A stretch of 64,000 nt of DNA from an uncultured Collinsella sp. (lineage in GTDB: Bacteria; Actinomycetota; Coriobacteriia; Coriobacteriales; Coriobacteriaceae), in NCBI GenBank assembly GCA_934630735.1, contig CAKTWK010000004.1, forward strand, positions 1 through 64,000. Direction: 5' to 3'. Position 1 is the stretch's first letter. Each line of letters opens with the position of its first letter. The position numbers and the translations under genes are program-made. The notes below the pieces were generated by a model. It saw only the letters and a list, made by a program, of their open reading frames with translations, did not search any database and was not told where the DNA came from. Positions 36,164 through 45,717 of the stretch are shown in pieces.

Positions 36164-37393
36164 TTGACCGCCGCAACCACGCCTAAAAGTAAGTCAACCG
36201 CCGCCGCGCTCTCCCCCGCGCGCACCAAGCTCTGCCTGGCGCTGCTCGTGCTGTTGGGATTCTCACTCGGCTGCTCCGAGTTCGTGGTCATCGGTATCGA
36301 AAGTGACTTGGCGACGGAACTCGGCGTATCGCTTGCCACAGCGGGCCAGCTCATCAGCGTGTTCGCGCTCGTCTACGCCATCGCCACGCCGGTGCTCGCG
36401 CTCAGCACGGGCCGCTTCCGCCGCTACCAGCTGCTCGTGTGCTACAGCATCGTCTTTGTGCTCGGCAATTTGGTTATGGCGCTAGCACCCAACTTCCAAG
36501 TGCTCTTTATCTCGCGCATTGTCCTGGGCTCTGTCTCGGGTGCGCTGCTCGCCGTGGGCGTGACGTACATCCCTGAGCTTCTGTCCCCGCAGCAAACTTC
36601 GCTTGCCATCTCGGTGGTATATGGTGCTTTTTCCGTGGCAATGGTCTTTGTCACTTCGATCGGCAAGTTTGTGGCCGACACGCTCGACTGGCACGTGGCC
36701 ATGTACGGCACGCTGACCTTTGCCGTTTTGATCTGCGGAGCGCTCGTGGCGTTTATGCCGCGCACTGGGCAAACCGACGAGCCTGCCACCTTCCGCGAGC
36801 AGGCGGGGCTTCTACGCGAGCCGAGCATCATCACCGGCATGCTCATCTTTTTGTTTGGTGTGGGCTCGGTCTACGTATTCTACGGCTACGTGACGCCTTA
36901 TCTTGAGCAAGTGCTGGGTATGGGCACTGTTCAGGCGAGCACCACGCTTATGGCCTACGGCGTGTTCTGCCTGATCTCGAACATCTTGGGCGGATGGATC
37001 GACGCGCGCTTTGGCATGAAGGCGCTGCTTGTGACGTTTGTGCTGCAGGCTGCGGCGTTACTCGGGCTGTTTGCCGTGGGCGGCACCATGCCGCTCGCGC
37101 TGGTCTTTGTCTTTAGCTTGGCGTTGCTCATGTACCTGTTCTCGGTGTCGTGCATCACGCACTTTATGGACGTGGCACGCAACCGCCATCCCAAGTCGAT
37201 GGTACTCGCAAGTTCGGTTGAGCCCATGGCGTTTAATGTCGGCATTTCGTTTGGCACCGCGGTGGGCGGCGCCGTGGTAAGCGGAGTTGGCATTGCGTAC
37301 GTGGGCGCCGTGGGCGCCGCGTTCTCGCTTGTGGCCTGGGCGCTCACGCTGGTGACGATTAAGTTGGCTCGCTGGGAGCGCCACCGCGGGTAG
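36164..37393 (+). CDS. MFS transporter (drug-efflux/AraJ-like)
   Basis: A 409-aa 12-helix major facilitator. Motifs: LGCSEFVVIGIESDLATELG in helix 1 and the D/R loop STGRFRRYQLL between helices 2 and 3, with RIVLGSVSGALLAVGVTYI as antiporter motif C-like region. Such proteins export sugars, aromatic compounds or drugs. I chose TTG 36164 (GGAG eight bases upstream); an ATG at 36143 has no ribosome site. It is divergent from the fusion gene; a role in exporting the decarboxylation product is possible but unproved. Confidence 0.85.
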   Translation: MTAATTPKSKSTAAALSPARTKLCLALLVLLGFSLGCSEFVVIGIESDLATELGVSLATAGQLISVFALVYAIATPVLALSTGRFRRYQLLVCYSIVFVLGNLVMALAPNFQVLFISRIVLGSVSGALLAVGVTYIPELLSPQQTSLAISVVYGAFSVAMVFVTSIGKFVADTLDWHVAMYGTLTFAVLICGALVAFMPRTGQTDEPATFREQAGLLREPSIITGMLIFLFGVGSVYVFYGYVTPYLEQVLGMGTVQASTTLMAYGVFCLISNILGGWIDARFGMKALLVTFVLQAAALLGLFAVGGTMPLALVFVFSLALLMYLFSVSCITHFMDVARNRHPKSMVLASSVEPMAFNVGISFGTAVGGAVVSGVGIAYVGAVGAAFSLVAWALTLVTIKLARWERHRG

Positions 37394-37547
37394 CGCAATT
37401 GCAGCTAAAAGCCGCAGCACCGCCCACCATCTTTTGACCGCCTGGCGCTCGCTCCTGCAGCCATGCAACACGTCGTCTGCCGCCCAAGTCAGTATCTTTC
37501 CCGGCGCTATTTAACCACGCAAAACGCATCCTGTTAAGATTATCGCT

Positions 37548-37574
37548 ATCGTTTTTCGCAATCTGAAAATCGAT
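37548..37574. promoter_or_regulatory. inverted repeat upstream of the first GH4 gene
   Basis: ATCGTTTTTC-gcaatct-GAAAATCGAT (one mismatch). It abuts TAGAAT at 37574-37579, a likely -10, so it is a plausible operator for the RpiR regulator of this locus. The stretch 37394-37547 holds no gene. Confidence 0.5.
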
Positions 37575-37636
37575 AGAATCGCAGGTAAAGCTTTCGTAGT
37601 CTGAAATGGTCAATCCACACGAAAGGGGTTTACCAC

Positions 37637-38962
37637 ATGGACAAGAAAGCAGTTGTAATCGCCGGGGCCGGCAGCACCCACACTCCCGGCATCATCCAGA
37701 GCCTATTGCAGAAGAAAAACGAATTACCGCTGCGTAAACTCGCCCTGTACGACATCGACGAGAAGCGCATGCATCTCGTCTACGACATCATGAAGCAGTT
37801 CATCGAGCAGGAAGCTCCTGACATCGAAGTTGTCGTGACGACCGATCCCGAAAAGGCATTCACCGATGTCGACTTCGTCTTCGCGCAAATCCGCCAGGGT
37901 GGCCTTCAGATGCGTCGCCAGGACGAGCGCATCCCTCTTAAGTACGGTTGCGTGGGACAGGAAACCTGCGGCGCCGGCGGTTCGATCTCCTATGGCATCA
38001 GGTCCATCCCCGGCGTCTTCGACCTCGTACGCTACGCCAAGAAATACAGTCCAGACGCCTGGATCCTCAACTATTCCAACCCTGCCGCAGTTGTCGCCGA
38101 GGCCACACGTCGCGAGTTTGGCAACGACCATATCCTTAACATCTGCGATATGCCCACGGCTATCTTGCTCTCGTACTCTAAGATGCTCGGACTTCCCAGC
38201 TGGCGCGATATCGACCCCATGTATTTTGGACTCAATCACTTTGGCTGGTTTACCAAAATCTACGACAAGCAGGGACGCGATCGTCTGCCGGAGCTCCGTC
38301 AGACGATTCTCGAGCACGGCATGGCCGTGAGCGACAAGCATCACAAGGACAAGGACTGGATGCACACCTGGGGTCAATACGTCAAGATTGTGAAGGACTA
38401 TCCCGAGTATCTGCCCAACAGCTACCTGCAGTACTACCTGTACTCCAAAGACATGGCAGATGACATGGACCCCAACTGGACGCGTGCCGACAACGTCATC
38501 AACGGACGCGAGAAGGAGATGTTTGCCGAGCACGACAAGTACCTGGCAGATCCCGCCAATTACAAGAGCCCCGTACAGAGCTTCACGGTCTTTGGCGACT
38601 TTATCGTCGACGCAGCCGCCTCTATTGCCTACAACAAGTGCGAACGTTATCTCGTAATCGTCGAGAATAACGGCGCCATCCCCAATCTGCCCGACGACGC
38701 CATGGTCGAGGTCCCTGCCTACCTGCGCTCTTGGGGCCCCGAACCCATCAGCCAACCTGCTATCCCCACCTTTTACAAGGGGCTTATCGAAGAGCAGAAT
38801 GCCAGTGAGAAGCTCGCCGTCGACGCATATTACGAGCATTCCTACCAGAAGGCGCTCGAAGCCATCGCAATCAACAAGACCGTCCCTTCGACTACCGTCG
38901 CGCGCCAAATCCTTGACGACCTGATCGAAGCAAACGGCGATTATTGGCCGACCCTGTCCTAA
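37637..38962 (+). CDS. GH4 6-phospho-alpha-glucosidase (GlvA/MalH type)
   Basis: An NAD- and metal-dependent glycosidase of family 4 cleaving 6'-phosphorylated alpha-glucosides such as maltose 6'-phosphate in the cytoplasm. At 441 aa the dinucleotide loop is VIAGAGSTHTPG; metal ligands Cys 170 (NICDMP) and His 201 (YFGLNHFGW) sit where GlvA has Cys171 and His202. The catalytic region GQETCGAGGSISYG is intact. It heads an operon with the PTS EIICB gene 24 bases later and an RpiR regulator. Substrate may be maltose or a sucrose isomer. Confidence 0.9.
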   Translation: MDKKAVVIAGAGSTHTPGIIQSLLQKKNELPLRKLALYDIDEKRMHLVYDIMKQFIEQEAPDIEVVVTTDPEKAFTDVDFVFAQIRQGGLQMRRQDERIPLKYGCVGQETCGAGGSISYGIRSIPGVFDLVRYAKKYSPDAWILNYSNPAAVVAEATRREFGNDHILNICDMPTAILLSYSKMLGLPSWRDIDPMYFGLNHFGWFTKIYDKQGRDRLPELRQTILEHGMAVSDKHHKDKDWMHTWGQYVKIVKDYPEYLPNSYLQYYLYSKDMADDMDPNWTRADNVINGREKEMFAEHDKYLADPANYKSPVQSFTVFGDFIVDAAASIAYNKCERYLVIVENNGAIPNLPDDAMVEVPAYLRSWGPEPISQPAIPTFYKGLIEEQNASEKLAVDAYYEHSYQKALEAIAINKTVPSTTVARQILDDLIEANGDYWPTLS

Positions 38963-38986
38963 CTCCCCGCGCATCGAAGGAACATC

Positions 38987-40567
38987 ATGAAAGAAAGCAA
39001 GCTCTACAGCGAGTTCCAGAGACTCGGCAAGGTGCTCATGGCACCGGTCCTCCTCCTGCCCGTTTCCGGCATTTTGGTCGGTCTGGGCTCCGCCCTTTCC
39101 AATGCTAACCTCATCTCGCTCTGCCCGTTTTTGGGCACCGAGCCGATGGTGATCTTTAGCACGCTCATCAAAGCAGCCGGCAACGTTATCAATGGTAACA
39201 TCTCGGTTCTCTTTGCGATCTGCATCGCTTACGGTTACGCCAAGGCCGAGAAGGCGACCGCCGCACTCTCAGGCTTCATCGGCTACATGACCATGAACAC
39301 GATCATGGGTCAGCTGCTTATCCTGCTGGGCACCATCGATCCCGCCAACCTGCAGACCGGTCAGAACGCCATCCTGGGCGTAACCACACTCGACACCGGC
39401 GTATTCGGCGGCATCATCATCGGCTTGGTAGTCGCGTGGATCCACAACCGATTCTATAAGGTGCAGCTTCCGCCGGTGCTCGGTATCTTCAACGGCACAC
39501 GCTGCGTCCCCGCCCTCACCGTTGTTTTCGCAAGCCTAGTGGGCGTTGCGCTCGCCTTCGTGTTTCCGTTTGTGCAAACCGGCCTAAAGGCCGCCTCGAC
39601 ACTCATCGATTCCACCGGGGTGTTTGGCGCGTTCATCTATGGCTTCTCCGAGCGCATGCTTCTGCCCTTCGGCCTGCATCATTTCATCTACCTGCCGTTT
39701 TTCTTCACTTCTTTGGGCGGTAGCATCCAGGTTGACGGCCAGACCGTCGAGGGTGCTGTCAACATCTACAACGCCATGCTCAACACGCCCGGCATGATGT
39801 ACGACATCGACATCTCAAAATACGTCATGAACGGCAAGGTGCTGTTCGCCATGTGCGGCCTGCCCGCGGCGGCGCTCGCCATCTACCACTGTGCCCGTCC
39901 CGAGAATAAAAAGAAGGTCGGCTCCCTCATGATCGCCGCCGTTATTCCGGCCGCCATCATGGGCATAACCGAACCGCTCGAGTACTCCTTCCTCTTTGTA
40001 GCGCCCGTACTCTACGTGGTCCACGCCCTGCTGTGCGGCATCGCGTATGTACTCACCTACCTGGTACAGTTCAATGTGCCCGGACCTTCCGCCTTCGGCG
40101 GACCGCTCCTCTCGTGGATCTTCAACGGCATCATGAACGCCGATAAAGGCTCCAACTGGTTCTGGCTTATTCCGCTCGGCATCGCTTACTTCGGGATCTA
40201 TTACGTGCTGTTCCGCACCTTTATCAAGAAATTTGACCTCAAAACCCCGGGCCGCGAGGATGATGACACACAGGCAGCGGATGACACGTCGGCCATCGAC
40301 TCCAAAGCACCTGTCCAGGTAAGCGAGCTCATCCCGCAGATCGTGGAAGCCGTGGGCGGCGCCGATAACATCTCGGGTGTCAACGCCTGCTTCACTCGCC
40401 TGAGGCTCAGCCTCAAAGACACCGCCCTGGTCAAGGACGATAGCGTCTTCACCAAAGACCTCGGCGCCAGCGCCATCGTACACGTTGGCGGCGGTGTTCA
40501 GATCGTTTACGGCAATAAAGCTTCTGTCTACAAAGTCGAAATGAGAGAATACTTGGGCATGGAATAA
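38987..40567 (+). CDS. alpha-glucoside PTS transporter, EIICB
   Basis: A 526-aa PTS permease of the glucose/maltose (MalX/GlvC) class. It has an N-terminal EIIC with ten or so helices, GLHHFIYLPFFF and the TEPLEYSF sugar-binding motif, an acidic linker, then EIIB with the phosphocysteine in NACFTRLRLSL (Cys 468). No EIIA domain, so it needs a shared EIIA-Glc encoded elsewhere. It phosphorylates the sugar during uptake for the GH4 enzyme encoded just upstream. Confidence 0.93.
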   Translation: MKESKLYSEFQRLGKVLMAPVLLLPVSGILVGLGSALSNANLISLCPFLGTEPMVIFSTLIKAAGNVINGNISVLFAICIAYGYAKAEKATAALSGFIGYMTMNTIMGQLLILLGTIDPANLQTGQNAILGVTTLDTGVFGGIIIGLVVAWIHNRFYKVQLPPVLGIFNGTRCVPALTVVFASLVGVALAFVFPFVQTGLKAASTLIDSTGVFGAFIYGFSERMLLPFGLHHFIYLPFFFTSLGGSIQVDGQTVEGAVNIYNAMLNTPGMMYDIDISKYVMNGKVLFAMCGLPAAALAIYHCARPENKKKVGSLMIAAVIPAAIMGITEPLEYSFLFVAPVLYVVHALLCGIAYVLTYLVQFNVPGPSAFGGPLLSWIFNGIMNADKGSNWFWLIPLGIAYFGIYYVLFRTFIKKFDLKTPGREDDDTQAADDTSAIDSKAPVQVSELIPQIVEAVGGADNISGVNACFTRLRLSLKDTALVKDDSVFTKDLGASAIVHVGGGVQIVYGNKASVYKVEMREYLGME

Positions 40568-40591
40568 ATCCTGTCCCATAGCTTCACCACG

Positions 40592-40625
40592 ATGCTCCGG
40601 AGATGGCATATCCGCTCCGGGGCAT
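40592..40625 (+). terminator. hairpin after the first EIICB gene
   Basis: ATGC(T)CCGGA / TCCG(G)GGCAT stem followed by TATTGTTTG. Probably an attenuating terminator before the RpiR gene. Confidence 0.6.
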
Positions 40626-40645
40626 TATTGTTTGGAGTGATTTGA

Positions 40646-41446
40646 ATGTCGATGTACGAGGTCTATTCGAACCTCAGGTCTTGTATCGAAGACGTCGAGA
40701 AGGGCGGCAGCCTTGACGCCCACATCGCACTCTACGCCCTTTCCCATCACGACGAGATCCCAGAGCTCTCAATAGAAGAACTTGCCCGCGCGTGCAATAC
40801 ATCGCCCGCGACCATCTCGCGCTTCTGCAGGCGCGTAAACGGCTCGAGCTTTCGATCGTTCAAAGAGCAAGTTGACGACTTCAACGCTTGGCTCCAGCGC
40901 GAGACAACCGAGGCAAGGGCGCATAAGCAAATCGATATACCCTGGTATTTCGATATCGTAGAGACCTCTTTGCTTGAAACAAAGCGCCTGCTCACTGAGG
41001 ATCGACTCGAGCAGGCCGTTGACTGGATTCTCGATGCGCAAAATGTCTACGTATACGGAAGCTCATTCTCCAATCTCGCCGCCCGCTCACTCTGCGAAAA
41101 GCTGAGCCGCGTAAACCGACTGTGCTTCTCATTTGGCTCCGTCAAGGGACAGGAAACGTCGCTCTGTCTGCTCCAACCCGACGATCTAGCCATCTTTGTA
41201 TCGTTCTCAGGGAAGACGAGCCATATCTTCAATCTTTACGTTGAGGCCAAGCGGCGAGGTTGCCGCGTTATTTGGATATCGAGCAACATGGCATTCGATA
41301 ACAACGGGGCGCGTGAGCTCTTGCTACCCGTGAGCGCGGAGTCACTCAGCGAGTACTCGACCGCCTTGGTTGAGGGCATGAGCCTACAAAGCGCGGTTAA
41401 CGCTCTGTATATCAGCTGTGCAAATCGACTTCGGGCGCAGCGCTAG
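40646..41446 (+). CDS. RpiR/MurR-family transcriptional regulator
   Basis: A 266-aa regulator: HTH domain (~25-75, with PELSIEELARACNTSPATISRFCRR split in the sequence), then a SIS sugar-phosphate-binding domain (~125-245; VYVYGSSFSNLAARSLCEKL, SFSGKTSHIFN). Last gene of the first GH4-PTS locus; likely senses the phosphorylated sugar and controls this operon. Start ATG 40646 with GGAG eight bases upstream. The N-terminal 20 residues are unlike the usual RpiR opening. Confidence 0.88.
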   Translation: MSMYEVYSNLRSCIEDVEKGGSLDAHIALYALSHHDEIPELSIEELARACNTSPATISRFCRRVNGSSFRSFKEQVDDFNAWLQRETTEARAHKQIDIPWYFDIVETSLLETKRLLTEDRLEQAVDWILDAQNVYVYGSSFSNLAARSLCEKLSRVNRLCFSFGSVKGQETSLCLLQPDDLAIFVSFSGKTSHIFNLYVEAKRRGCRVIWISSNMAFDNNGARELLLPVSAESLSEYSTALVEGMSLQSAVNALYISCANRLRAQR

Positions 41447-41570
41447 CCGCAAACACGCTAGAACCGAAAAGAACGCACCTCACCGTCGCAAGGCGTCCGA
41501 ATACACGATAGGCAGCGCCAAAAGAGAGCAGCGAGCACGTCATGTACTTGCCCATTCGCCCCAAAACAGC

Positions 41571-41610
41571 ACAGGTCGGCGCCCGATTGAAGGATCGGGC
41601 GCCGACCTGT
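41571..41610. terminator. bidirectional terminator between the two converging PTS loci
   Basis: ACAGGTCGGCGCCCGAT / ATCGGGCGCCGACCTGT, a 17-bp perfect stem with a 6-base loop. T-rich flanks are modest on both sides. Stretch 41447-41638 holds nothing else. Confidence 0.85.
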
Positions 41611-41638
41611 ATTAATCTTGATCGTGTGTTTGAGTCGT

Positions 41639-43201
41639 TTACTCCATACCCAGTAGCTCGCGCATCTGAGTTGCGTAGTTAGATGCCATGTTGCCGTAGA
41701 CAATCTGCACGCCGCCGTTAACATGCACGATGCCACGCGCTTCGAGCTTTTCGGTAAACTCGGCGTCGTCAACCACCTTGTCGCAGTCATTGAGCTGGAT
41801 GCGCAGACGGGTGAAGCAGGCCTCGACAGACTTAATATTGTTGTCGCCGCCCACTGCCTCAACGATGGCGGGAATGAGGTCGCTGATCACGGTCTTGGGA
41901 GCCTTTGCAGCCTCATCGTCGGACTCTTCCTCGCGGCCGGGAGTCTTAAGGTCCTTCTTAAGAATGATGAACTTGAAGACGAAGTAGTACACCACGAAGT
42001 AGATGGGGCCGAGGAACAGGATAACCTGCCAGTTGGAGCCCTTGGCTGCACCCATAATGCCGTTAAAGATCAACGACAGGAGCGGGCCGCCGAACGACGC
42101 GGAACCGGCCACGTTGAACTGCAGGATATAGGTCAGCGCATAAGCAAGACCAGCCATGAGAGCGTGGAACACGTAAAGGATGGGCGCGATAAACAGGAAG
42201 GAGTACTCGAGCGGCTCGGTAATGCCGGAGAGGATGCAAGGCACCACGATGGCGATCATGAGCGCTGCGGTCTTCTTCTTGTTCTTGGGAAGCGCCGTCT
42301 TGTAGAAGGCGAGTGCAGCGCCGGGCAGGCCGAACATGGCGAAGATAACCTTGCCGTTCATGACAAAACGGCTGACCTCGATGTTAAACGGCGTGCTGGG
42401 AGAGCCCAGGATCGCGTTGTAGATATTGATAGCGCCCTGAACAGTCTGGCCGTCGATGGTCTCGACGCCACCGAGCGACGTGAAGAAGAACGGCAAATAG
42501 ACAAAGTGATGCAGGCCAAAAGGCAGGAGCATGCGCTCGCCGGCGCCATAGACAAATGCTCCAAAGGCACCCGTAGTCTTGATGAACTCGGACAGCGCAC
42601 CGAGAGCGTTCTGAATAAACGGGAAAACAAAGGACATGACCAATGCGAGGATGCTGCATGAGAGCAGCGTCACCGCCGGGATAAAGCGCGTACCGTTGAA
42701 GATGGAGAACACGGCAGGCAGCTCAATCTTGTAGTAACGGTTATGCAACCATGCGACGATTGCACCCACCAGAAGACCGCCGATAACGCCAGTGTCGAGC
42801 GTGGTGATACCGAGGATCGTGCTCTGGCCCGTCGTAAGATTCGCGGGATCGATAACGCCAGTCGCCGTAAGGAACGTGCCCATCACGGAGTTCATGCACA
42901 TGTAGCCCAAAAAGCCACAAAGCGCCGCGGTAGCCTTCTCGGACTTGGCGAAGCCATAGGCGAGACAAATCGAGAAGATAACCGGGATGTTGTTCATAAC
43001 GATGCCGGCAGCGGCCTTGAGAATCGAAAAGAAAATCGCAAAGCCCGGAGCAGCAAGCCAGGGAACAGCTGCCGTAAGGGTAGGACTGGTAAAGGCATTG
43101 CCAAAGCCCTGAAGGATGCCGGCGATTGGCAGGATCAGGACAGGCGTCATGAGGACTTTGCCCAGGCGCTGGAACTTTGCCAGTAGCTCATCTTTGTTCA
43201 T
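41639..43201 (-). CDS. alpha-glucoside PTS transporter, EIICB (second paralogue)
   Basis: A 520-aa protein, paralogous to the one at 38987-40567 over its whole length. EIIC carries GLHHFVYLPFFF and TEPLEYSF; the EIIB phosphocysteine is in EACFTRLRIQL (Cys 462). No EIIA. It follows its GH4 gene by 82 bases, with an intergenic hairpin between. Likely imports a different alpha-glucoside from the first paralogue. Confidence 0.93.
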   Translation of the reverse strand: MNKDELLAKFQRLGKVLMTPVLILPIAGILQGFGNAFTSPTLTAAVPWLAAPGFAIFFSILKAAAGIVMNNIPVIFSICLAYGFAKSEKATAALCGFLGYMCMNSVMGTFLTATGVIDPANLTTGQSTILGITTLDTGVIGGLLVGAIVAWLHNRYYKIELPAVFSIFNGTRFIPAVTLLSCSILALVMSFVFPFIQNALGALSEFIKTTGAFGAFVYGAGERMLLPFGLHHFVYLPFFFTSLGGVETIDGQTVQGAINIYNAILGSPSTPFNIEVSRFVMNGKVIFAMFGLPGAALAFYKTALPKNKKKTAALMIAIVVPCILSGITEPLEYSFLFIAPILYVFHALMAGLAYALTYILQFNVAGSASFGGPLLSLIFNGIMGAAKGSNWQVILFLGPIYFVVYYFVFKFIILKKDLKTPGREEESDDEAAKAPKTVISDLIPAIVEAVGGDNNIKSVEACFTRLRIQLNDCDKVVDDAEFTEKLEARGIVHVNGGVQIVYGNMASNYATQMRELLGME

Positions 43202-43223
43202 GGGATACCCCTCTTAAAGAAAC

Positions 43224-43254
43224 GGGGCGTGCAGTTCTACAACCCACACGCCCC
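43224..43254 (-). other. intergenic hairpin between GH4 and EIICB genes
   Basis: GGGGCGTG / CACGCCCC, 15-base loop, followed on the minus strand by GTTTCTTT. It may partly terminate or stabilise the GH4 message. Confidence 0.55.
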
Positions 43255-43283
43255 ATAACAATTATCAAGCGCTATGGAACTAG

Positions 43284-44609
43284 TTACTTAAGCTCCGGCC
43301 AGTAATCCTTATTGGCCTCGATGAGCTTATCGAGCACCTTACGCGCCTTCTTTGCGTCACCGACCAGACGATTAAGCGTGAGTGCCTGCAAAGCCTTCTC
43401 GTAAGAACCTTCCATCCAAGCCTCAACAGTCAGGCGCTCATAGGCATACTGGTTCTCCATAAGGCCGCGATAGAAGGTACCGATCTTGCCAACAGCATAG
43501 GGCTGCGGGCCATTGGCGCCCACACTTGCCGCGACCTCGACCATGGCGTCATCGGGCATGCCCTCGATAATGCCGTTGTTGGGCACGATGACAATGAAGG
43601 TCTTGTTGGTGTTGCGATAAATGGCCGACGTGATTTCCACGATCATATCGCCGTGAGCATCGTTCTGCACAACCGAGGAGTTCTTTGCGGTGCCGACTTT
43701 GGCAACACGCTCGCACTCGGCGAACACGCGCTTCTCACGACCGTTGATAACCTCGTCGGAGCGAGTGTAGTCGGGGTCGAGGTGAGCGACCTTGTACTCG
43801 GGATACAGATAGTACTGCAGATAAGTGTTGGGCAGATAGTCGGGGAAGTCCTCGAGCATGTCCTTGACCATGGCGTAGGTATCAAGCCAGGACTGGTCAC
43901 GCTGCTCGGCATCGGCAGGAAGGAAGCCGTTCTTCTCCGTGTACTCCTTAATCTGCGGGACGAGGTCATGGCCCTCTTCATCGTAGATGTGCTTGAACCA
44001 ACCAAAGTGATTGAGGCCGAAGTACACGGGCTCCGTCTTGCTCATATCGCGACCGAGCAGGCGACCGTAAGAGCGCATGAGGTTGACAGGCTGGTCGCAG
44101 ATGTTGAGGACGCGATGCTCGTTGGGCAGGACGCGCTCGAGACCATATGCCACAATAGCAGCCGGGTTGGTGTAGTTGATAATCCACGCCTCCGGGCTAT
44201 GAGCGCGAACGTCGTTGACGATCTCAACCATGTCATGCATGGAGCGCATACCGTAAGCCATGCCGCCAGGGCCCACCGTTTCCTGGCCGATGATTCCCAT
44301 ATGCAGCGGAATCTTCTCGTCCTTGCTACGCATCTCGTAGCCGCCGGTACGAATCTGGCAGAGCACAAAGTCGACGTCGGTGTAAGCCTCGTCCTTATCG
44401 GTGGTGTAACCAAACTCCACACCGGGCTCCTCCTCGGCGAAGAGGATCTTGCCAAACTCGCCGATCGGACGCTGACGCTCGGCATCGATGTCATAAAGCA
44501 TCACGCGGTTCAGCGGCAGAATGTCCATGTGCTTGGTCAGGGCCTTAAGAATGCCAGGGCACCACGTAGAGCCGCCGCCAACGATCACAATATTGAGCTT
44601 ATCCTTCAT
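43284..44609 (-). CDS. GH4 6-phospho-alpha-glucosidase (second paralogue)
   Basis: A 441-aa NAD/Mn-type family 4 glycosidase. Motifs: VIVGGGSTWCPG, GQETVGPGGMAYG, metal ligands Cys 171 (NICDQP) and His 201 (YFGLNHFGW). About half identical by eye to the first copy, so an old duplication or separate acquisition rather than a recent one. First gene of the minus-strand operon with the EIICB gene; divergent from its own RpiR regulator. Confidence 0.9.
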   Translation of the reverse strand: MKDKLNIVIVGGGSTWCPGILKALTKHMDILPLNRVMLYDIDAERQRPIGEFGKILFAEEEPGVEFGYTTDKDEAYTDVDFVLCQIRTGGYEMRSKDEKIPLHMGIIGQETVGPGGMAYGMRSMHDMVEIVNDVRAHSPEAWIINYTNPAAIVAYGLERVLPNEHRVLNICDQPVNLMRSYGRLLGRDMSKTEPVYFGLNHFGWFKHIYDEEGHDLVPQIKEYTEKNGFLPADAEQRDQSWLDTYAMVKDMLEDFPDYLPNTYLQYYLYPEYKVAHLDPDYTRSDEVINGREKRVFAECERVAKVGTAKNSSVVQNDAHGDMIVEITSAIYRNTNKTFIVIVPNNGIIEGMPDDAMVEVAASVGANGPQPYAVGKIGTFYRGLMENQYAYERLTVEAWMEGSYEKALQALTLNRLVGDAKKARKVLDKLIEANKDYWPELK

Positions 44610-44907
44610 GTTCCGTCCCTCCAGGGTTGGCTGATCGGTGTTCTCGAAGACCTTGGGCTCCGCGGTTGTCCTCGGCTTGCTTCGTTTCGATTGTCATTTT
44701 GCGACATAAGGTCATTTGCGAATCCCCGTGTGGGCCAATGCGAAACGGGGACACATGATTTCGCTCGCAACACAGATATGTGTAGGCAGACACGCACGTT
44801 TGCCCAGTTCATGGGCAATAGGCAATCTTGACCGATTACCGATTTCTCACCTGGCTACACAAAGCGGTACCATATGTACGACGAGGTGCGAGGGGCTGAA
44901 ACATCTT

Positions 44908-45657
44908 ATGAAAGATCAAGAATCTTTTTATGATCATGTGCGAGCTGGCGAGAGCAAGCTCAACGATCTCGAAAGCGAGATCATGCGCTACATCATCGAG
45001 CTGCGTGATGATATTGACGATGTCACGCTTAAGAGCGTTGCTGAACGGTTCTTCGTCGCTCCCAATACAATCGTCAGGCTTGCCCATAAGCTTGGCTTCT
45101 CGGGGTTTACGGAGCTCAAACAATCGTATTCCGCCTCGCTCGACCGCAATCGATTCACTATCGAGGCACTTCCTCTTGATACCCAGCTCGTACAGACCAA
45201 AGATCTGCTTAACGACCGGGTCATCGACTCGGTTGTGAGTCTTATCCAGGACGCCTCGCATATCGTGTTCTTCTGCTCAGGCTTTTCGAAATACCCATGC
45301 CTCGAGATGGCTGAAAAGCTCAAAATAATGGGTAAGAATACCGACACGCTCAGTGAACGCCACGTCATGAGGCATTACGCAGAACTCCTCGGCAAAAACG
45401 ACCTGGTCTTCAGCGTTTCCGTAAGCGGCGAGACGCAGGTGTCTATTGACGCCACATCGATAGCCAAAACGCGCGGATGCAAGGTTGTCACGCTCACCGG
45501 CTTTTCTCGAAATTCTCTCTCGAAACTAGCCGACTACCCTATCTACACCGTGCAAAAAGAAATCCGCTTGGGCAGCATGGACCTCGACAGTCGATTGATG
45601 TTCTATTACGTTTTCGAATTGATATTTGAGCGCTACTTCAAACTGGCCAAGAAATAA
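44908..45657 (+). CDS. RpiR-family transcriptional regulator
   Basis: A 249-aa regulator: helix-turn-helix (TLKSVAERFFVAPNTIVRLA, LGFSGFTELK) and C-terminal SIS domain (IVFFCSGFSKYPCLEMAEKL, SVSGETQVSID). Divergent from the second GH4 gene, so probably its regulator. ATG 44908; the ribosome site GAGGGG is a little far (12 bases). The 298-base divergent region 44610-44907 holds a GC-rich imperfect repeat (CCCCGTGTGGGCC...AAACGGGGAC near 44733-44752) but no gene. Confidence 0.87.
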   Translation: MKDQESFYDHVRAGESKLNDLESEIMRYIIELRDDIDDVTLKSVAERFFVAPNTIVRLAHKLGFSGFTELKQSYSASLDRNRFTIEALPLDTQLVQTKDLLNDRVIDSVVSLIQDASHIVFFCSGFSKYPCLEMAEKLKIMGKNTDTLSERHVMRHYAELLGKNDLVFSVSVSGETQVSIDATSIAKTRGCKVVTLTGFSRNSLSKLADYPIYTVQKEIRLGSMDLDSRLMFYYVFELIFERYFKLAKK

Positions 45658-45717
45658 AACTTGGCATGCGCCCGGCTTCGACTCTTTAGCATTCTTCTAT
45701 ATGAAAGGTATCGTTCT

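Noticed and set aside
37394..37480. Possible further copy of the stop-adjacent repeat after the MFS gene
   Set aside because: Only GGCGCTCGCT is shared; no hairpin plus GTCGACGCTGCG block, so similarity is too weak.
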